From: a virus
Direction: 5' to 3' (one strand)
DNA length: 31,158 nt
IMG/VR virus record: IMGVR_UViG_3300042731_007704
Location: 1-31,158 of that record
This document shows positions 15,527-22,729 of the stretch, in pieces. The notes beneath the pieces were generated by a model that saw nothing but the letters and a program-made list of their open reading frames with translations, was not told the origin of the DNA and made no database searches. A program made the position numbers and the translations under genes. How positions within the stretch are numbered: the stretch's first letter is position 1; each line of letters begins with the position of its first letter.

Positions 15527-16627
15527 TTACTTCCCCTTTTGCTGCTTGGCGTTGCTGCAGCTCAACTCCTCGTCGCAGAGTAAACACTTCTCCAACTCAT
15601 GGTTGAACCCAACGGACCCGTCGTTATGGGTCTCAGGGTCATCCAACGCCGCGTGGCAAGCCGGCAAATCGGTCGGTTTCACGTCGCCAATGTCGTCCGC
15701 CTTGCTCGCTCGGGCTCTGCGCTCGTGCTTCTCGTCGTCGCTTGGCTTCTTGACGTCGCGGTCTTCTTCGTCCTCGTCACGCCGACGCCTGCGTTCGCTG
15801 CGATCATCATCATCCTCGTCACGCCGACGGGTGCGACGCTCGCGACGATCATCGTCATCATCCTCGTCACGCCGACTAGACCTGCGTTCGCTACGGTCAT
15901 CGTGTTCGTCCTCATGTTTCCTGAGGTAATACCGCTCCATCTGCTTCGCCATGCTGCGAATCTCAGCCAACTTGTCATCGTCGGGTGGGCTGACGATTTT
16001 GTCGAGGTCGAAGATTTCGCCCATCCACTTAGCAATCATCTCATCGCTCTCATGCAGAGGTGAGCGATCCGGGTCACGGTCGGGCTTGTAGTCAATGAAG
16101 GTCCGCTTTTTGTTCTTACCCTTCCCTCGTTTCTCCTTCCGAGTGATGGTGACGTCGAAACCGCGCTCGATATCCGAGAGGTCGCCAACCTTGCGGTTGT
16201 CGAACTGCAAAACGAACCAGTTGCGTACACCGGGGGTATATCGAACGATCTGAGGACCTTTATCCTCCTCGTCACGATCGATGATGTTGGCATAGTAAGC
16301 CCACGACGTCTCTTGCCGACCAAGGTTGAGGTTAGGCAACTTCTTCAAGATGCGATCAATAGCATCGCAAATGGGGCACCTGTCGAAGACATCCGGCCAC
16401 GTCAACAGACAGTCGCGGACCTCGTTATCCGGCTTGATCTGGAAATGTGTGCCGAACTTGCGAAAGAATATCCCCTTGGCGCTGTATGGTGGTAGCAAAC
16501 GATGGATGTTTTCATCTTTCCATTCGTAACGCTCGATATCGCGAAGTGGGCCTTTCTGATCCTCCTGCTCGCGAACTCGCTCTGCTTCTTCGTGGATCTC
16601 GTCCCAATTTACCTCATGAACTATCAC
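15527..16627 (-). CDS. gp32-like single-stranded DNA-binding protein, 366 aa
   Basis: The N-terminal half matches phage T4 gp32-type SSBs. It carries the metal site pattern His-x11-Cys-x10-Cys-x2-Cys (FGTHF ... RDC ... RCPIC), close to gp32 (H-x12-C-x9-C-x2-C), and basic/aromatic segments typical of the OB fold. After about residue 235 the chain becomes an unusual alternation of acidic and basic clusters (RRDEDDDDDRRERRT type repeats), then an acidic/Cys-containing tail (CLLCDEELSC). GTG 16627 is chosen because AGGAGA sits 6 bases upstream; ATG 16663 would overlap the previous gene by 26 bases. It probably works with the RecA-like protein encoded next. Confidence 0.85.
   Translation of the reverse strand: MIVHEVNWDEIHEEAERVREQEDQKGPLRDIERYEWKDENIHRLLPPYSAKGIFFRKFGTHFQIKPDNEVRDCLLTWPDVFDRCPICDAIDRILKKLPNLNLGRQETSWAYYANIIDRDEEDKGPQIVRYTPGVRNWFVLQFDNRKVGDLSDIERGFDVTITRKEKRGKGKNKKRTFIDYKPDRDPDRSPLHESDEMIAKWMGEIFDLDKIVSPPDDDKLAEIRSMAKQMERYYLRKHEDEHDDRSERRSSRRDEDDDDDRRERRTRRRDEDDDDRSERRRRRDEDEEDRDVKKPSDDEKHERRARASKADDIGDVKPTDLPACHAALDDPETHNDGSVGFNHELEKCLLCDEELSCSNAKQQKGK
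15772..15909 (-). repeat. Three imperfect tandem repeats in the SSB tail
   Basis: Units start at 15772, 15814 and 15862 (42, 48 and about 48 bases), each opening with CCTCGTCACGCCGAC on the plus strand. All lengths are multiples of three, so the frame is kept. They encode Arg-rich/Asp-rich blocks of 14-16 residues in the C-terminal region of the SSB. Variation in copy number between isolates is likely. Confidence 0.8.
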
Positions 16628-16637
16628 TTGGTTTCTC

Positions 16638-17132
16638 CTATTGTTGATTGTCGACTTCTTCATGTCGGCGAACGTTGACAGAAATGTCGTTTATCTTATC
16701 GTTTCTTCGGATCACCATCTGCTCCAGCTTCACCAAGTCGCGAAGCAAAGCATCCGATGCATCCTTTTGATCCTCAGCATCCCTCACTTCTTCACTTATG
16801 CCAAGCAATGCCTCCCTATCTTCTTTATTATATTTACGCCCGGTCTCCGCCTTATCGGGCAACGTCAACCGCTCGTTGCCTTTAGCCCGCTCCAAGTTGC
16901 GCTTAGCAGCGATAGCATAATCGGTGTATCTACTCACAAGATAGACCATGGCCGCTTCGATGCGCTGCTGCTTCGCCCATCGGTCGTTTTGGTCCTTTGG
17001 GCTAGTATCGTCGTCCAAGCTCAGCGCATAAACAATGCGCTTGACTACGACCCGATCCGACTTTTCTAGCTCCTGATTGACTACTAACCGACTAGCCAAC
17101 AGCCTAAACTCGTCGAACTGGTCTTCGTTCAT
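16638..17132 (-). CDS. Helical protein, candidate UvsY-like recombination mediator, 164 aa
   Basis: The protein is almost entirely helical and charged. It lies directly upstream of the SSB and RecA-like genes. The order of features resembles T4 UvsY as I recall it: RIEAAMVYLVSRYTDYAIAA (like the RIEAQ...LDYY region), a variable loop, then a C-terminal helix ALLRDLVKLEQMVIRRNDKI followed by a basic amphipathic end. UvsY loads UvsX onto SSB-coated DNA. The similarity is weak and found by eye, so context carries much of the weight. ATG 17132 has an ATGA overlap with the gene upstream. Confidence 0.5.
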   Translation of the reverse strand: MNEDQFDEFRLLASRLVVNQELEKSDRVVVKRIVYALSLDDDTSPKDQNDRWAKQQRIEAAMVYLVSRYTDYAIAAKRNLERAKGNERLTLPDKAETGRKYNKEDREALLGISEEVRDAEDQKDASDALLRDLVKLEQMVIRRNDKINDISVNVRRHEEVDNQQ

Positions 17133-17335
17133 CGGTTACACCTATCGATATGAAGAGCCACACTTGTCGACAAACGATCAAGCTTGTCCTTGGTCAACGA
17201 CATCTGCTTTTTCCACTCAGCAAACTGCGTCCTGGTTATCCGATGGTTATTCTGGACGATGCTTGCCAACGTCGCCACTCTCTGGCTTACCGAACGAAAC
17301 TCGTCAAACAACCTCTTGTCTGCTTCTACTCTCAT
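17129..17335 (-). CDS. Small helical hypothetical protein, 68 aa
   Basis: MRVEADKRLFDEFRSVSQRV continues into two probable amphipathic helices (ATLASIVQNNHRITRTQFAE; KKQMSLTKDKLDRLSTSVAL), suggesting a coiled coil. The ATG overlaps the TAA of the tiny membrane ORF upstream (TAATG). A longer frame exists but would overlap two other small genes. No family recognised. Confidence 0.6.
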   Translation of the reverse strand: MRVEADKRLFDEFRSVSQRVATLASIVQNNHRITRTQFAEWKKQMSLTKDKLDRLSTSVALHIDRCNR

Positions 17336-17403
17336 TAATCTAACAGCCACCCTATCAACAGAGCAAACCCTACTGCTGCTAGTATCCATCCCATGCCACT
17401 CAC
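17335..17403 (-). CDS. 22-aa single-pass membrane microprotein (candidate)
   Basis: A GTG start at 17403 overlaps the previous stop (GTGA), with GAGGTG 5-6 bases upstream. The frame ends in a TAA that overlaps the next ATG (TAATG). The peptide after the first residues is one hydrophobic helix: GWILAAVGFALLIGWLLD. Exact coupling on both sides and membrane-helix character argue for a real gene; its very small size argues for caution. An ATG at 17394 would give 19 residues. Function unknown; a regulator or lysis-type peptide are possibilities. Confidence 0.42.
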   Translation of the reverse strand: MSGMGWILAAVGFALLIGWLLD

Positions 17404-17555
17404 GGCCACACCTCATAGTCGTCCCCCTCCCAAGCGTAGCCTTGAACACCGCCACGCCACTGCACCACAAACCAGCCTGGCAGCCCGCCTTTGTCGGGAC
17501 CCAGCACCTCGCCTACCGCCCCACTGCTGGTGCGGATCCACGCCCCCATCCTCAT
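17400..17555 (-). CDS. Small hypothetical protein, 51 aa
   Basis: Starts MRMGAWIRTSSGAVGEVLGP and ends with a Trp/Gly-rich beta-type sequence (GWFVVQWRGGVQGYAWEGDD). The Val/Gly/Trp pattern suggests a small SH3- or barrel-like fold. GGAGGT lies 9 bases before the ATG, and the start overlaps the stop of the 36-aa frame (ATGA). A much longer version of this frame exists but would overlap the DNA polymerase gene by about 180 bases. Function unknown. Confidence 0.6.
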   Translation of the reverse strand: MRMGAWIRTSSGAVGEVLGPDKGGLPGWFVVQWRGGVQGYAWEGDDYEVWP

Positions 17556-17662
17556 CGGACCGGCACCTCCCGCTCTCGCACCACGAACCCCGCCAGCCCG
17601 GTCACAACAGCCGCATTCTTTACTCCGACCAAGCGACAAAGCCACGACCTCATGCAGCTCAT
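17552..17662 (-). CDS. 36-aa small protein (candidate)
   Basis: The ATG overlaps the TGA of the DNA polymerase gene (ATGA), with GGAG 9 bases upstream, and the stop overlaps the next ATG in the same way. The peptide MSCMRSWLCRLVGVKNAAVV continues TGLAGFVVREREVPVR: a basic N-terminus, a short hydrophobic middle and a charged end, compatible with a small membrane-associated protein. Support comes from junction geometry only. Confidence 0.42.
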   Translation of the reverse strand: MSCMRSWLCRLVGVKNAAVVTGLAGFVVREREVPVR

Positions 17663-20649
17663 TCGCAGTTACTCCGCTCGGGAAAACGCCAGACAGACTT
17701 GATGGTTGACGTGTTGTTTCCCTCGTCGTCCTCTTCATCTTCCCTCTCAATCTCCACGATCTTCGGTCTGGGTATCCACTTGAGTACCACAGCCTTGAAC
17801 TTGGCAAAATGTTCTGGCTTACCGGAGATAGACACCAGCCCATTACCTAGCAGCTTCATCTTAAGTGTCTCGCCCCAGCTAACACCAACGTCGAAGTCCA
17901 CTGCCAACGGTACCCTAAGCCAATCCAGATTTTCGGATGGCCAGTCCTCCATGATTTCCTTGAGCACCAAGGCATAAGCCAACAGCTCTCCGGGATAAAT
18001 AGAACTACAAATGGAGTCATGAATTGTCGCCCAAATGCTCGACTTGAAGTCGTCTGCTTCTATCCGCTCCGTGGCCATGGTCAACGCGTTGGTGCAGATG
18101 TCTCCTGCGGTCATCTGTATGGGGTTGTTTATACCGCGTCGGCGGAGATCATCCTTATCGTATTTCTTCTTGTCTAGTATGCGTCGAAAGCCCCACTCGC
18201 TCCATACCTCGCCATCTTGCTGAGCCTGCTTCTCCTGCTGTTTATGATAGCGCCGGACAGACGGAAATGTGTCTAGATACTTCTTGATGATCTTCTGGGC
18301 TTTCGCCTTGGAAATGCCCAGCTGACCAGCCACAGCTGCAGCACCACGACCACCGATCGCAACGCCGAGGGATACCGCTTTGTGTGAGCTTCGCTCAACG
18401 CTCGTTACGCTCTTCTCGTCTTTACCTTGGCAAAGAGCCGTCACCAAGGTATGGATATCTCGGCCCTCCCGAAAGGCCTTTATCATCTCCTCGTCGCCAC
18501 AGTAGTTAGCCAAAACACGCAATTCCTGCTGCGACCAGTCAGCAATCAAGATTAACCCAAGATCGTGTAACGGGATTACACACTCCTTGGTTACGGAGCC
18601 TCGGGTGATCCCATGCCAAGGTGGTACGCCTTTGCAGTTGTATCGCCCCGTATCCGTCGTCCTGATGCCGAACTGTGCATGCGCTACGTCCTCAAGGTCA
18701 GCATATTTGGGTATCGGCTTGAGAAAGCTGCTGTTCAGCTTCGCGGCTGCGTTATACCGCTGAAGCTCCTTGATTGCCTTTACCTTCTCATCTATCTCGA
18801 TCTTGGTTGAGTCTCGTTTAGCTTTATCCAGTTTGTCATAAAGACTAACCAAAATATCGTTCAAGACGTCTTTGTCCGCAGATGGGGCACCTGCGTCTGT
18901 TGTTCTGATCACTGGGCACTTGAGGATATCGAACAACCACACACGTTTGTTGCGCGGCGAAGACAGCTTTATCTCCTTCGGCACTTTCTTCACCTCTGGC
19001 ATGTCTTCTAGCTTGCGCCGCACCTGATCTTCGTAGCTCTGGTCAAACCACTGTTGGACTTCGTCCATGGTCTGCTGCATTTCTTGGTATGCCTGCTCAA
19101 ACCGACGAAGGTCGAGCTTTATTCCTCTTCGCTCCATCTCCACAGTGGGCAAAATAGCAGGCACCGTGACTCGTTCGTGTGGGTCTAACAGCCCCTCTTC
19201 GTCCAGCAAATCGGTCAGCTTTTCGTGTAATCGGCCAGTACTGTCAGCATCAGCACAGCAATACCTATGCACGAGGAACAAGTCTAAGTCGCCCATGTGG
19301 CGTTCGCGATAAATCACTTTATCAGCATCGACCTCGATCGCCCACGGGTTGTGCTTCTTGTCGGTCAGCCGACTTAGATTGTCAGTCAAGTCTAAGGTAA
19401 GCTGTTCATATTGGCCTTCGATGGGCAACCACGGAGGCAAATCCAGAAGCGCCTGCTCCATTTCATCTTTGTGGCTGACCATACCGAGGTATCGCGTAGC
19501 CAACGTCTCCAAATTCTTCTCACCCATGTCGTTGTAAAGCGACCAATGAGCAAGATAGGTATCGCCTGCTACCTTTTTGGGGAAAATGCCTACTCGGTTA
19601 AGCCAATGGATATCGAACTTGAGGTTATGCCCTACCAACGGCACTGTCGCCAGCAAGTCGTTGGTCATATGTATAATCGCCCGTAAGCTAATCGTATCCT
19701 TCCAAAACGGCGACTCCGGATGGTTGAACGGCACAGTGTACCCACGCCCAGGTCTATCGGAAAGCGAAAACAAGAGCAGTTCGCCGTAGGGAAGCAAGAA
19801 GCTGTGCAGCCCAGTGGTCTCAGTATCGAGCGCCACAAAGTCGATATGCCCTTCGCGATAAGCTCGTTTGATCTTGGTGTAGACCTTTTTGATCTTCTCC
19901 AATGAGTCGAGCAGAACGTATTTGTCCCAAGGTACCTGGTCCTCGCCAGTTATCTTCTTCGTCAGATATGATAAATCCTCGAGGATATACTGCCTGGCTT
20001 CCTCGCCACCTCCGCGCAGAACGTATGACGGATGAAAAGTCGGCCAGACAGTAAACTCCTCGCATTTGAACTTCGGAAAGCCATGCTTCTCCCCTCTCTC
20101 AATGGCTTTCCTGCGTTGCAGCTGAGTATGCGTGTCCTTAGGCAACAGACCCATCTGATCCGTAGACTTCAGCCACTTAAGGAGCTTGCCAAATCTGAAG
20201 TCTATCGATGGAAACTCGGATACCCAACGCTTACGGCGAACGCCGCTTATCGCCTTGGCATCGGGGATGAAAAACTTCGCAGAAGTATAACCTAACGGCA
20301 CGATGAACACCGGTCGCAACCTCAACACTTCCGCTTCGATATACGGCCGGCAAGCTTCTATTTCTTCTGGTTCGGGTGGGCGTACTCCTTTCCTCCGGTT
20401 CTTCGGATTCCGCAACGGCACGCACCTAACGACGTTGGTCCAACGACACCACTCCTCATCCACGCCAGCTTGTTTCATCAAGCTCTTCAGCTCACGCCAA
20501 GCTTCGCCAACAAAAGCCTTGCCTTGTTCGTCCTCATCCCGTCCTGGCGCTTCGCCGACGAACAAGACGATTGGCTTTTCGGCACCTCGCGCGTTGACCT
20601 TCACCGTTGTCGCCGACTTGTGCAGCCGGCAGCGCGTACAGTCACCCAT
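17659..20649 (-). CDS. Uracil-DNA glycosylase fused to family A DNA polymerase, 996 aa
   Basis: Residues 1 to about 230 form a family 4 (Fe-S) UDG: ligand cysteines C4, C7, C76 and C100, motif GEAPGRDED (32-40), FVGEA (46-50), and HPS (206-208). Then comes a 3'-5' exonuclease: D275/E277 (LDTET), N342/D346 (HNLKFD), Y463/D467. The polymerase follows: motif A DWSQQELR (704-711), motif B R753-K757 with KAVSLGVAIGG, and motif C IHDS (876-879). There is no 5' nuclease domain; that enzyme is encoded separately at 12975-13958. The SPO1 polymerase is a known case with a UDG-like N-terminal domain. Several active-site positions deviate from Pol I (Tyr to Trp in motif A, Phe762 equivalent to Leu, Tyr766 equivalent to Ile, HDE to HDS). 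Confidence 0.95.
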   Translation of the reverse strand: MGDCTRCRLHKSATTVKVNARGAEKPIVLFVGEAPGRDEDEQGKAFVGEAWRELKSLMKQAGVDEEWCRWTNVVRCVPLRNPKNRRKGVRPPEPEEIEACRPYIEAEVLRLRPVFIVPLGYTSAKFFIPDAKAISGVRRKRWVSEFPSIDFRFGKLLKWLKSTDQMGLLPKDTHTQLQRRKAIERGEKHGFPKFKCEEFTVWPTFHPSYVLRGGGEEARQYILEDLSYLTKKITGEDQVPWDKYVLLDSLEKIKKVYTKIKRAYREGHIDFVALDTETTGLHSFLLPYGELLLFSLSDRPGRGYTVPFNHPESPFWKDTISLRAIIHMTNDLLATVPLVGHNLKFDIHWLNRVGIFPKKVAGDTYLAHWSLYNDMGEKNLETLATRYLGMVSHKDEMEQALLDLPPWLPIEGQYEQLTLDLTDNLSRLTDKKHNPWAIEVDADKVIYRERHMGDLDLFLVHRYCCADADSTGRLHEKLTDLLDEEGLLDPHERVTVPAILPTVEMERRGIKLDLRRFEQAYQEMQQTMDEVQQWFDQSYEDQVRRKLEDMPEVKKVPKEIKLSSPRNKRVWLFDILKCPVIRTTDAGAPSADKDVLNDILVSLYDKLDKAKRDSTKIEIDEKVKAIKELQRYNAAAKLNSSFLKPIPKYADLEDVAHAQFGIRTTDTGRYNCKGVPPWHGITRGSVTKECVIPLHDLGLILIADWSQQELRVLANYCGDEEMIKAFREGRDIHTLVTALCQGKDEKSVTSVERSSHKAVSLGVAIGGRGAAAVAGQLGISKAKAQKIIKKYLDTFPSVRRYHKQQEKQAQQDGEVWSEWGFRRILDKKKYDKDDLRRRGINNPIQMTAGDICTNALTMATERIEADDFKSSIWATIHDSICSSIYPGELLAYALVLKEIMEDWPSENLDWLRVPLAVDFDVGVSWGETLKMKLLGNGLVSISGKPEHFAKFKAVVLKWIPRPKIVEIEREDEEDDEGNNTSTIKSVWRFPERSNCE

Positions 20650-20650
20650 T

Positions 20651-21001
20651 TTACTCGCTCGGCACGTCTAGTGCTTCGTCCAATAACTTCTCTGCCCCTT
20701 CCTCAAACTCGACGCGAGCTTGGCAGTCAGCCCACTTGACGATGGTCACGTTCTTGTTGCCCAGACGGAATACGGTACCGATGTACCTAGCAATGAGCCA
20801 GTACTCACCGGGCTCACACTGCGGTTTGGTTTCGGGTCGGTTGGGCAAACCTGGCCCAACTTCGATGATCTTGGCTAGGTTGCTTTCTTGCCGATCCTCG
20901 TGGAACGGCATGATTACACCGGCCGGTGTTCTGGTTGAGTCAACCCGTTGTACCAACACAAGATCGTGGTGCACATGTACTTTCTTTACGCTGTAGATCA
21001 T
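20651..21001 (-). CDS. GroES-like co-chaperonin, 116 aa
   Basis: The Cpn10 order is visible: DLVLVQRVDSTRTPAGVIMP (strand, mobile-loop region, then the GVIMP hinge), AKIIEVGPG (the strongly conserved VGPG turn), EPGEYWLIARYIGTVFRLGN (the GD-V...Y-GT strand pair), then VTIVKWADCQARVE. Co-chaperonins cap GroEL; phage versions such as T4 gp31 help fold the capsid protein. The C-terminus is acidic and slightly longer than bacterial GroES. It ends one base before the polymerase start and overlaps the previous gene by ATGA. Confidence 0.82.
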   Translation of the reverse strand: MIYSVKKVHVHHDLVLVQRVDSTRTPAGVIMPFHEDRQESNLAKIIEVGPGLPNRPETKPQCEPGEYWLIARYIGTVFRLGNKNVTIVKWADCQARVEFEEGAEKLLDEALDVPSE

Positions 21002-21243
21002 TTTCTTGTCCTTTGCTGTTTCTTGTGGTCAGGGTTGTATCGGCGAATAGTTATGTCCAGCCCGAACTCTCCGCTGTCGTTCTCCCAAGGAAACGCATGG
21101 ATAACGGAATCAGTAAGATCCAGTTGAGCTGGCACACGTGCCTTCGTGAAATAATAACGATCACCGTTGGCGTTTTCTGCGCCGACTAGGCCAATACGGA
21201 TCTTTTCCATACCCACTACGGCCTCTTCTGAATCGTTTGGCAT
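20998..21243 (-). CDS. Hypothetical protein, 81 aa
   Basis: A small protein with probable beta strands (KIRIGLVGAENANGDRYYFT, AQLDLTDSVIHAF, EFGLDITIRRYN) and a basic tail. AAGGACAAGG precedes ATG 21243. It overlaps the 3' end of the primase by 83 bases, the longest overlap in the window; the internal Met at 21210 would shorten this to 50. No family recognised. Confidence 0.62.
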   Translation of the reverse strand: MPNDSEEAVVGMEKIRIGLVGAENANGDRYYFTKARVPAQLDLTDSVIHAFPWENDSGEFGLDITIRRYNPDHKKQQRTRK

Positions 21244-22225
21244 TACCTTGTCCTTGCCCCCGCAAGGTGAAAATCACCCGGTTGCGTAGGCTGAATGGCA
21301 GCGCTTCTTTCCTTCGCTGCTCGAAGTCAGTGCAAGAGTCGGGGTCCTCGTCATAGTCGAACTCGACCAACGACACCGAACACCGACGCTCGGTTAATGC
21401 TTGAGCCAACGCCACAGCATCTTTCCGCGCATCACCATCCAGAGCGACCACATACTTATCGAACTTAGCCCTAACCAACATAGAAATTTGAGCGTCAGAA
21501 ATGTTCTTCCCGTACGTGCCTACTGCGTCGTCACCCACAGCAATCGCAGAGAATACCCCCTCTGTGATCACCACTTCCGTATAGGCAATAGCCGCAGACA
21601 GATGAAATACCTGAGTCCGGGCGTTCGTGCCTTCCGGGTTTTTATACCTGAGCTTGTGGCCGCGATATGTGCGGGCTACCCAATAGCAGCAGTCGCCATA
21701 GTCGTCAAAGTCAGGAATAACTACCCGTCCTTCCCCCGCATAGTATTTCCTCTCCTCTTTAGTCATTTCGGCCAAATCTTCAGTACCGAACCCAATCCGA
21801 TAGCGTTCGATGATTCGCCAGCTGAGCCCACGCTTCGCCAAGTACTGATAAGCCTCACTGCCTTCGATGACTTCCATGTAGTCCTTTGGCAGCTCGACAG
21901 GCACAGCATACCTAGGCATGAACCGACGGAAGCCTTTTATTTCCTTGACAAACTCGCTCCATCGAGCCGCTGTGTATCGATGGTCCTCTACGCCTTGACC
22001 ACAAAGCAACCGCTTAACCGGACCGCTAGCCTTGCATCGCATGCAGTGGTACCAACCAACGACACCATCGATCACCAAGCTAGGATTAATATACAACCGA
22101 TATTTTTGGTCCTGCTTGCCCACACGTGTTGAGCAAAACGGGCATTTGAAGCGTAGCTCGCCTTTGCCCGTAGTCTTAAAGTCGCCCAGTATTCGAGCGA
22201 ACGGGTTTATCTGAACAAACGCCAT
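21161..22225 (-). CDS. DnaG-type primase (zinc finger plus TOPRIM), 354 aa
   Basis: The N-terminal zinc-binding domain has CPFC at 28-31 and CMRC at 61-64, as in DnaG/T7 gp4-type primases. A region rich in basic/aromatic residues follows (AYQYLAKRGLSWRIIERYRI, a typical primase-core motif), then TOPRIM motifs VVITEG (218-223) and ALDGDA (261-266). It makes RNA primers for lagging-strand synthesis and should act with the DnaB-type helicase encoded upstream. ATG 22225 overlaps the previous stop (TGATG). The C-terminal tail is strongly basic and lies in the overlap with the next gene. Confidence 0.9.
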   Translation of the reverse strand: MAFVQINPFARILGDFKTTGKGELRFKCPFCSTRVGKQDQKYRLYINPSLVIDGVVGWYHCMRCKASGPVKRLLCGQGVEDHRYTAARWSEFVKEIKGFRRFMPRYAVPVELPKDYMEVIEGSEAYQYLAKRGLSWRIIERYRIGFGTEDLAEMTKEERKYYAGEGRVVIPDFDDYGDCCYWVARTYRGHKLRYKNPEGTNARTQVFHLSAAIAYTEVVITEGVFSAIAVGDDAVGTYGKNISDAQISMLVRAKFDKYVVALDGDARKDAVALAQALTERRCSVSLVEFDYDEDPDSCTDFEQRRKEALPFSLRNRVIFTLRGQGQGNAKRFRRGRSGYGKDPYWPSRRRKRQR

Positions 22226-22494
22226 CAATAAATCGGGTTACACGCTCTACCGCGAGCCAACAACGACCGAAGGGCCTTGTTCGCCAAAGCTTTGGGCGTC
22301 ATCCTGTAGTCCTCGCTGGCGCTGAACTCCTTCTTGAACGTGCCCCATTTAGCTACCACTCGACGAACCAACACGTATCGTGGCAATTTCCTCAGCTTAC
22401 GAAGCTTGGCGCCCAACGCCGCTTCCTCCCTAGCTCTCTGCTCCCAATACTCGCGCCGTCTCTGTTCCTCTTCGGTCTCTTCCCGCTTATCCAT
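22225..22494 (-). CDS. Small basic/charged hypothetical protein, 89 aa
   Basis: Starts MDKREETEEEQRRREYWEQR, a highly charged helix, followed by a basic region (KLRKLRKLPRYVLVRRVVAK) and a C-terminal segment KALANKALRSLLARG. It sits between the synthetase and primase genes with coupled junctions on both sides. The charge pattern suggests nucleic acid or protein binding; no domain recognised. Confidence 0.62.
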   Translation of the reverse strand: MDKREETEEEQRRREYWEQRAREEAALGAKLRKLRKLPRYVLVRRVVAKWGTFKKEFSASEDYRMTPKALANKALRSLLARGRACNPIY

Positions 22495-22729
22495 AAGTGA
22501 TCCTTTTGAACTCGCCCCATGTCAGCGGGTATACACCAACAGTAGTCTTCCTGTTGACAAGAACACCTAGTTGGGTCACCCTAGCTCCGTTAGGCGCATG
22601 CGCACCACCAATGTGCAAAGACTGACCGTATTCCTTGATGTCTTCGTCGTCGGCCACCACATATTCTTCGCCTTGCCTTACTGCCAACCTAATGGCCTTA
22701 CCTAATCTAGTGTCCTCCGGAAATATCAT
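22487..22729 (-). CDS. Hypothetical protein, 80 aa
   Basis: MIFPEDTRLGKAIRLAVRQG is followed by several short strands (EEYVVADDEDIKEYG, THIGG-like SLHIGGAHAP, RVTQLGVLVN) and ends in LTWGEFKRITYG. ATG 22729 forms an ATGA overlap with the stop of the kinase-synthetase gene; a GTG at 22735 is less likely. Because it directly follows the PurZ-like gene, a link to the modified-nucleotide pathway is conceivable but nothing in the sequence shows it. Confidence 0.6.
   Translation of the reverse strand: MIFPEDTRLGKAIRLAVRQGEEYVVADDEDIKEYGQSLHIGGAHAPNGARVTQLGVLVNRKTTVGVYPLTWGEFKRITYG

Noticed and set aside
15772-15909. Possible CRISPR-like repeat array
   Set aside because: Repeats are in frame, imperfect, without unique spacers, and encode the SSB tail.
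17129-17470. Longer version of the 68-aa gene
   Set aside because: It would overlap the 51-aa and 22-aa genes, while the ATG at 17335 has exact TAATG coupling.
17400-17843. 147-codon version of the 51-aa gene
   Set aside because: The upstream part is antisense-free but overlaps the DNA polymerase C-terminus by about 180 bases; the internal ATG with GGAGGT fits better.
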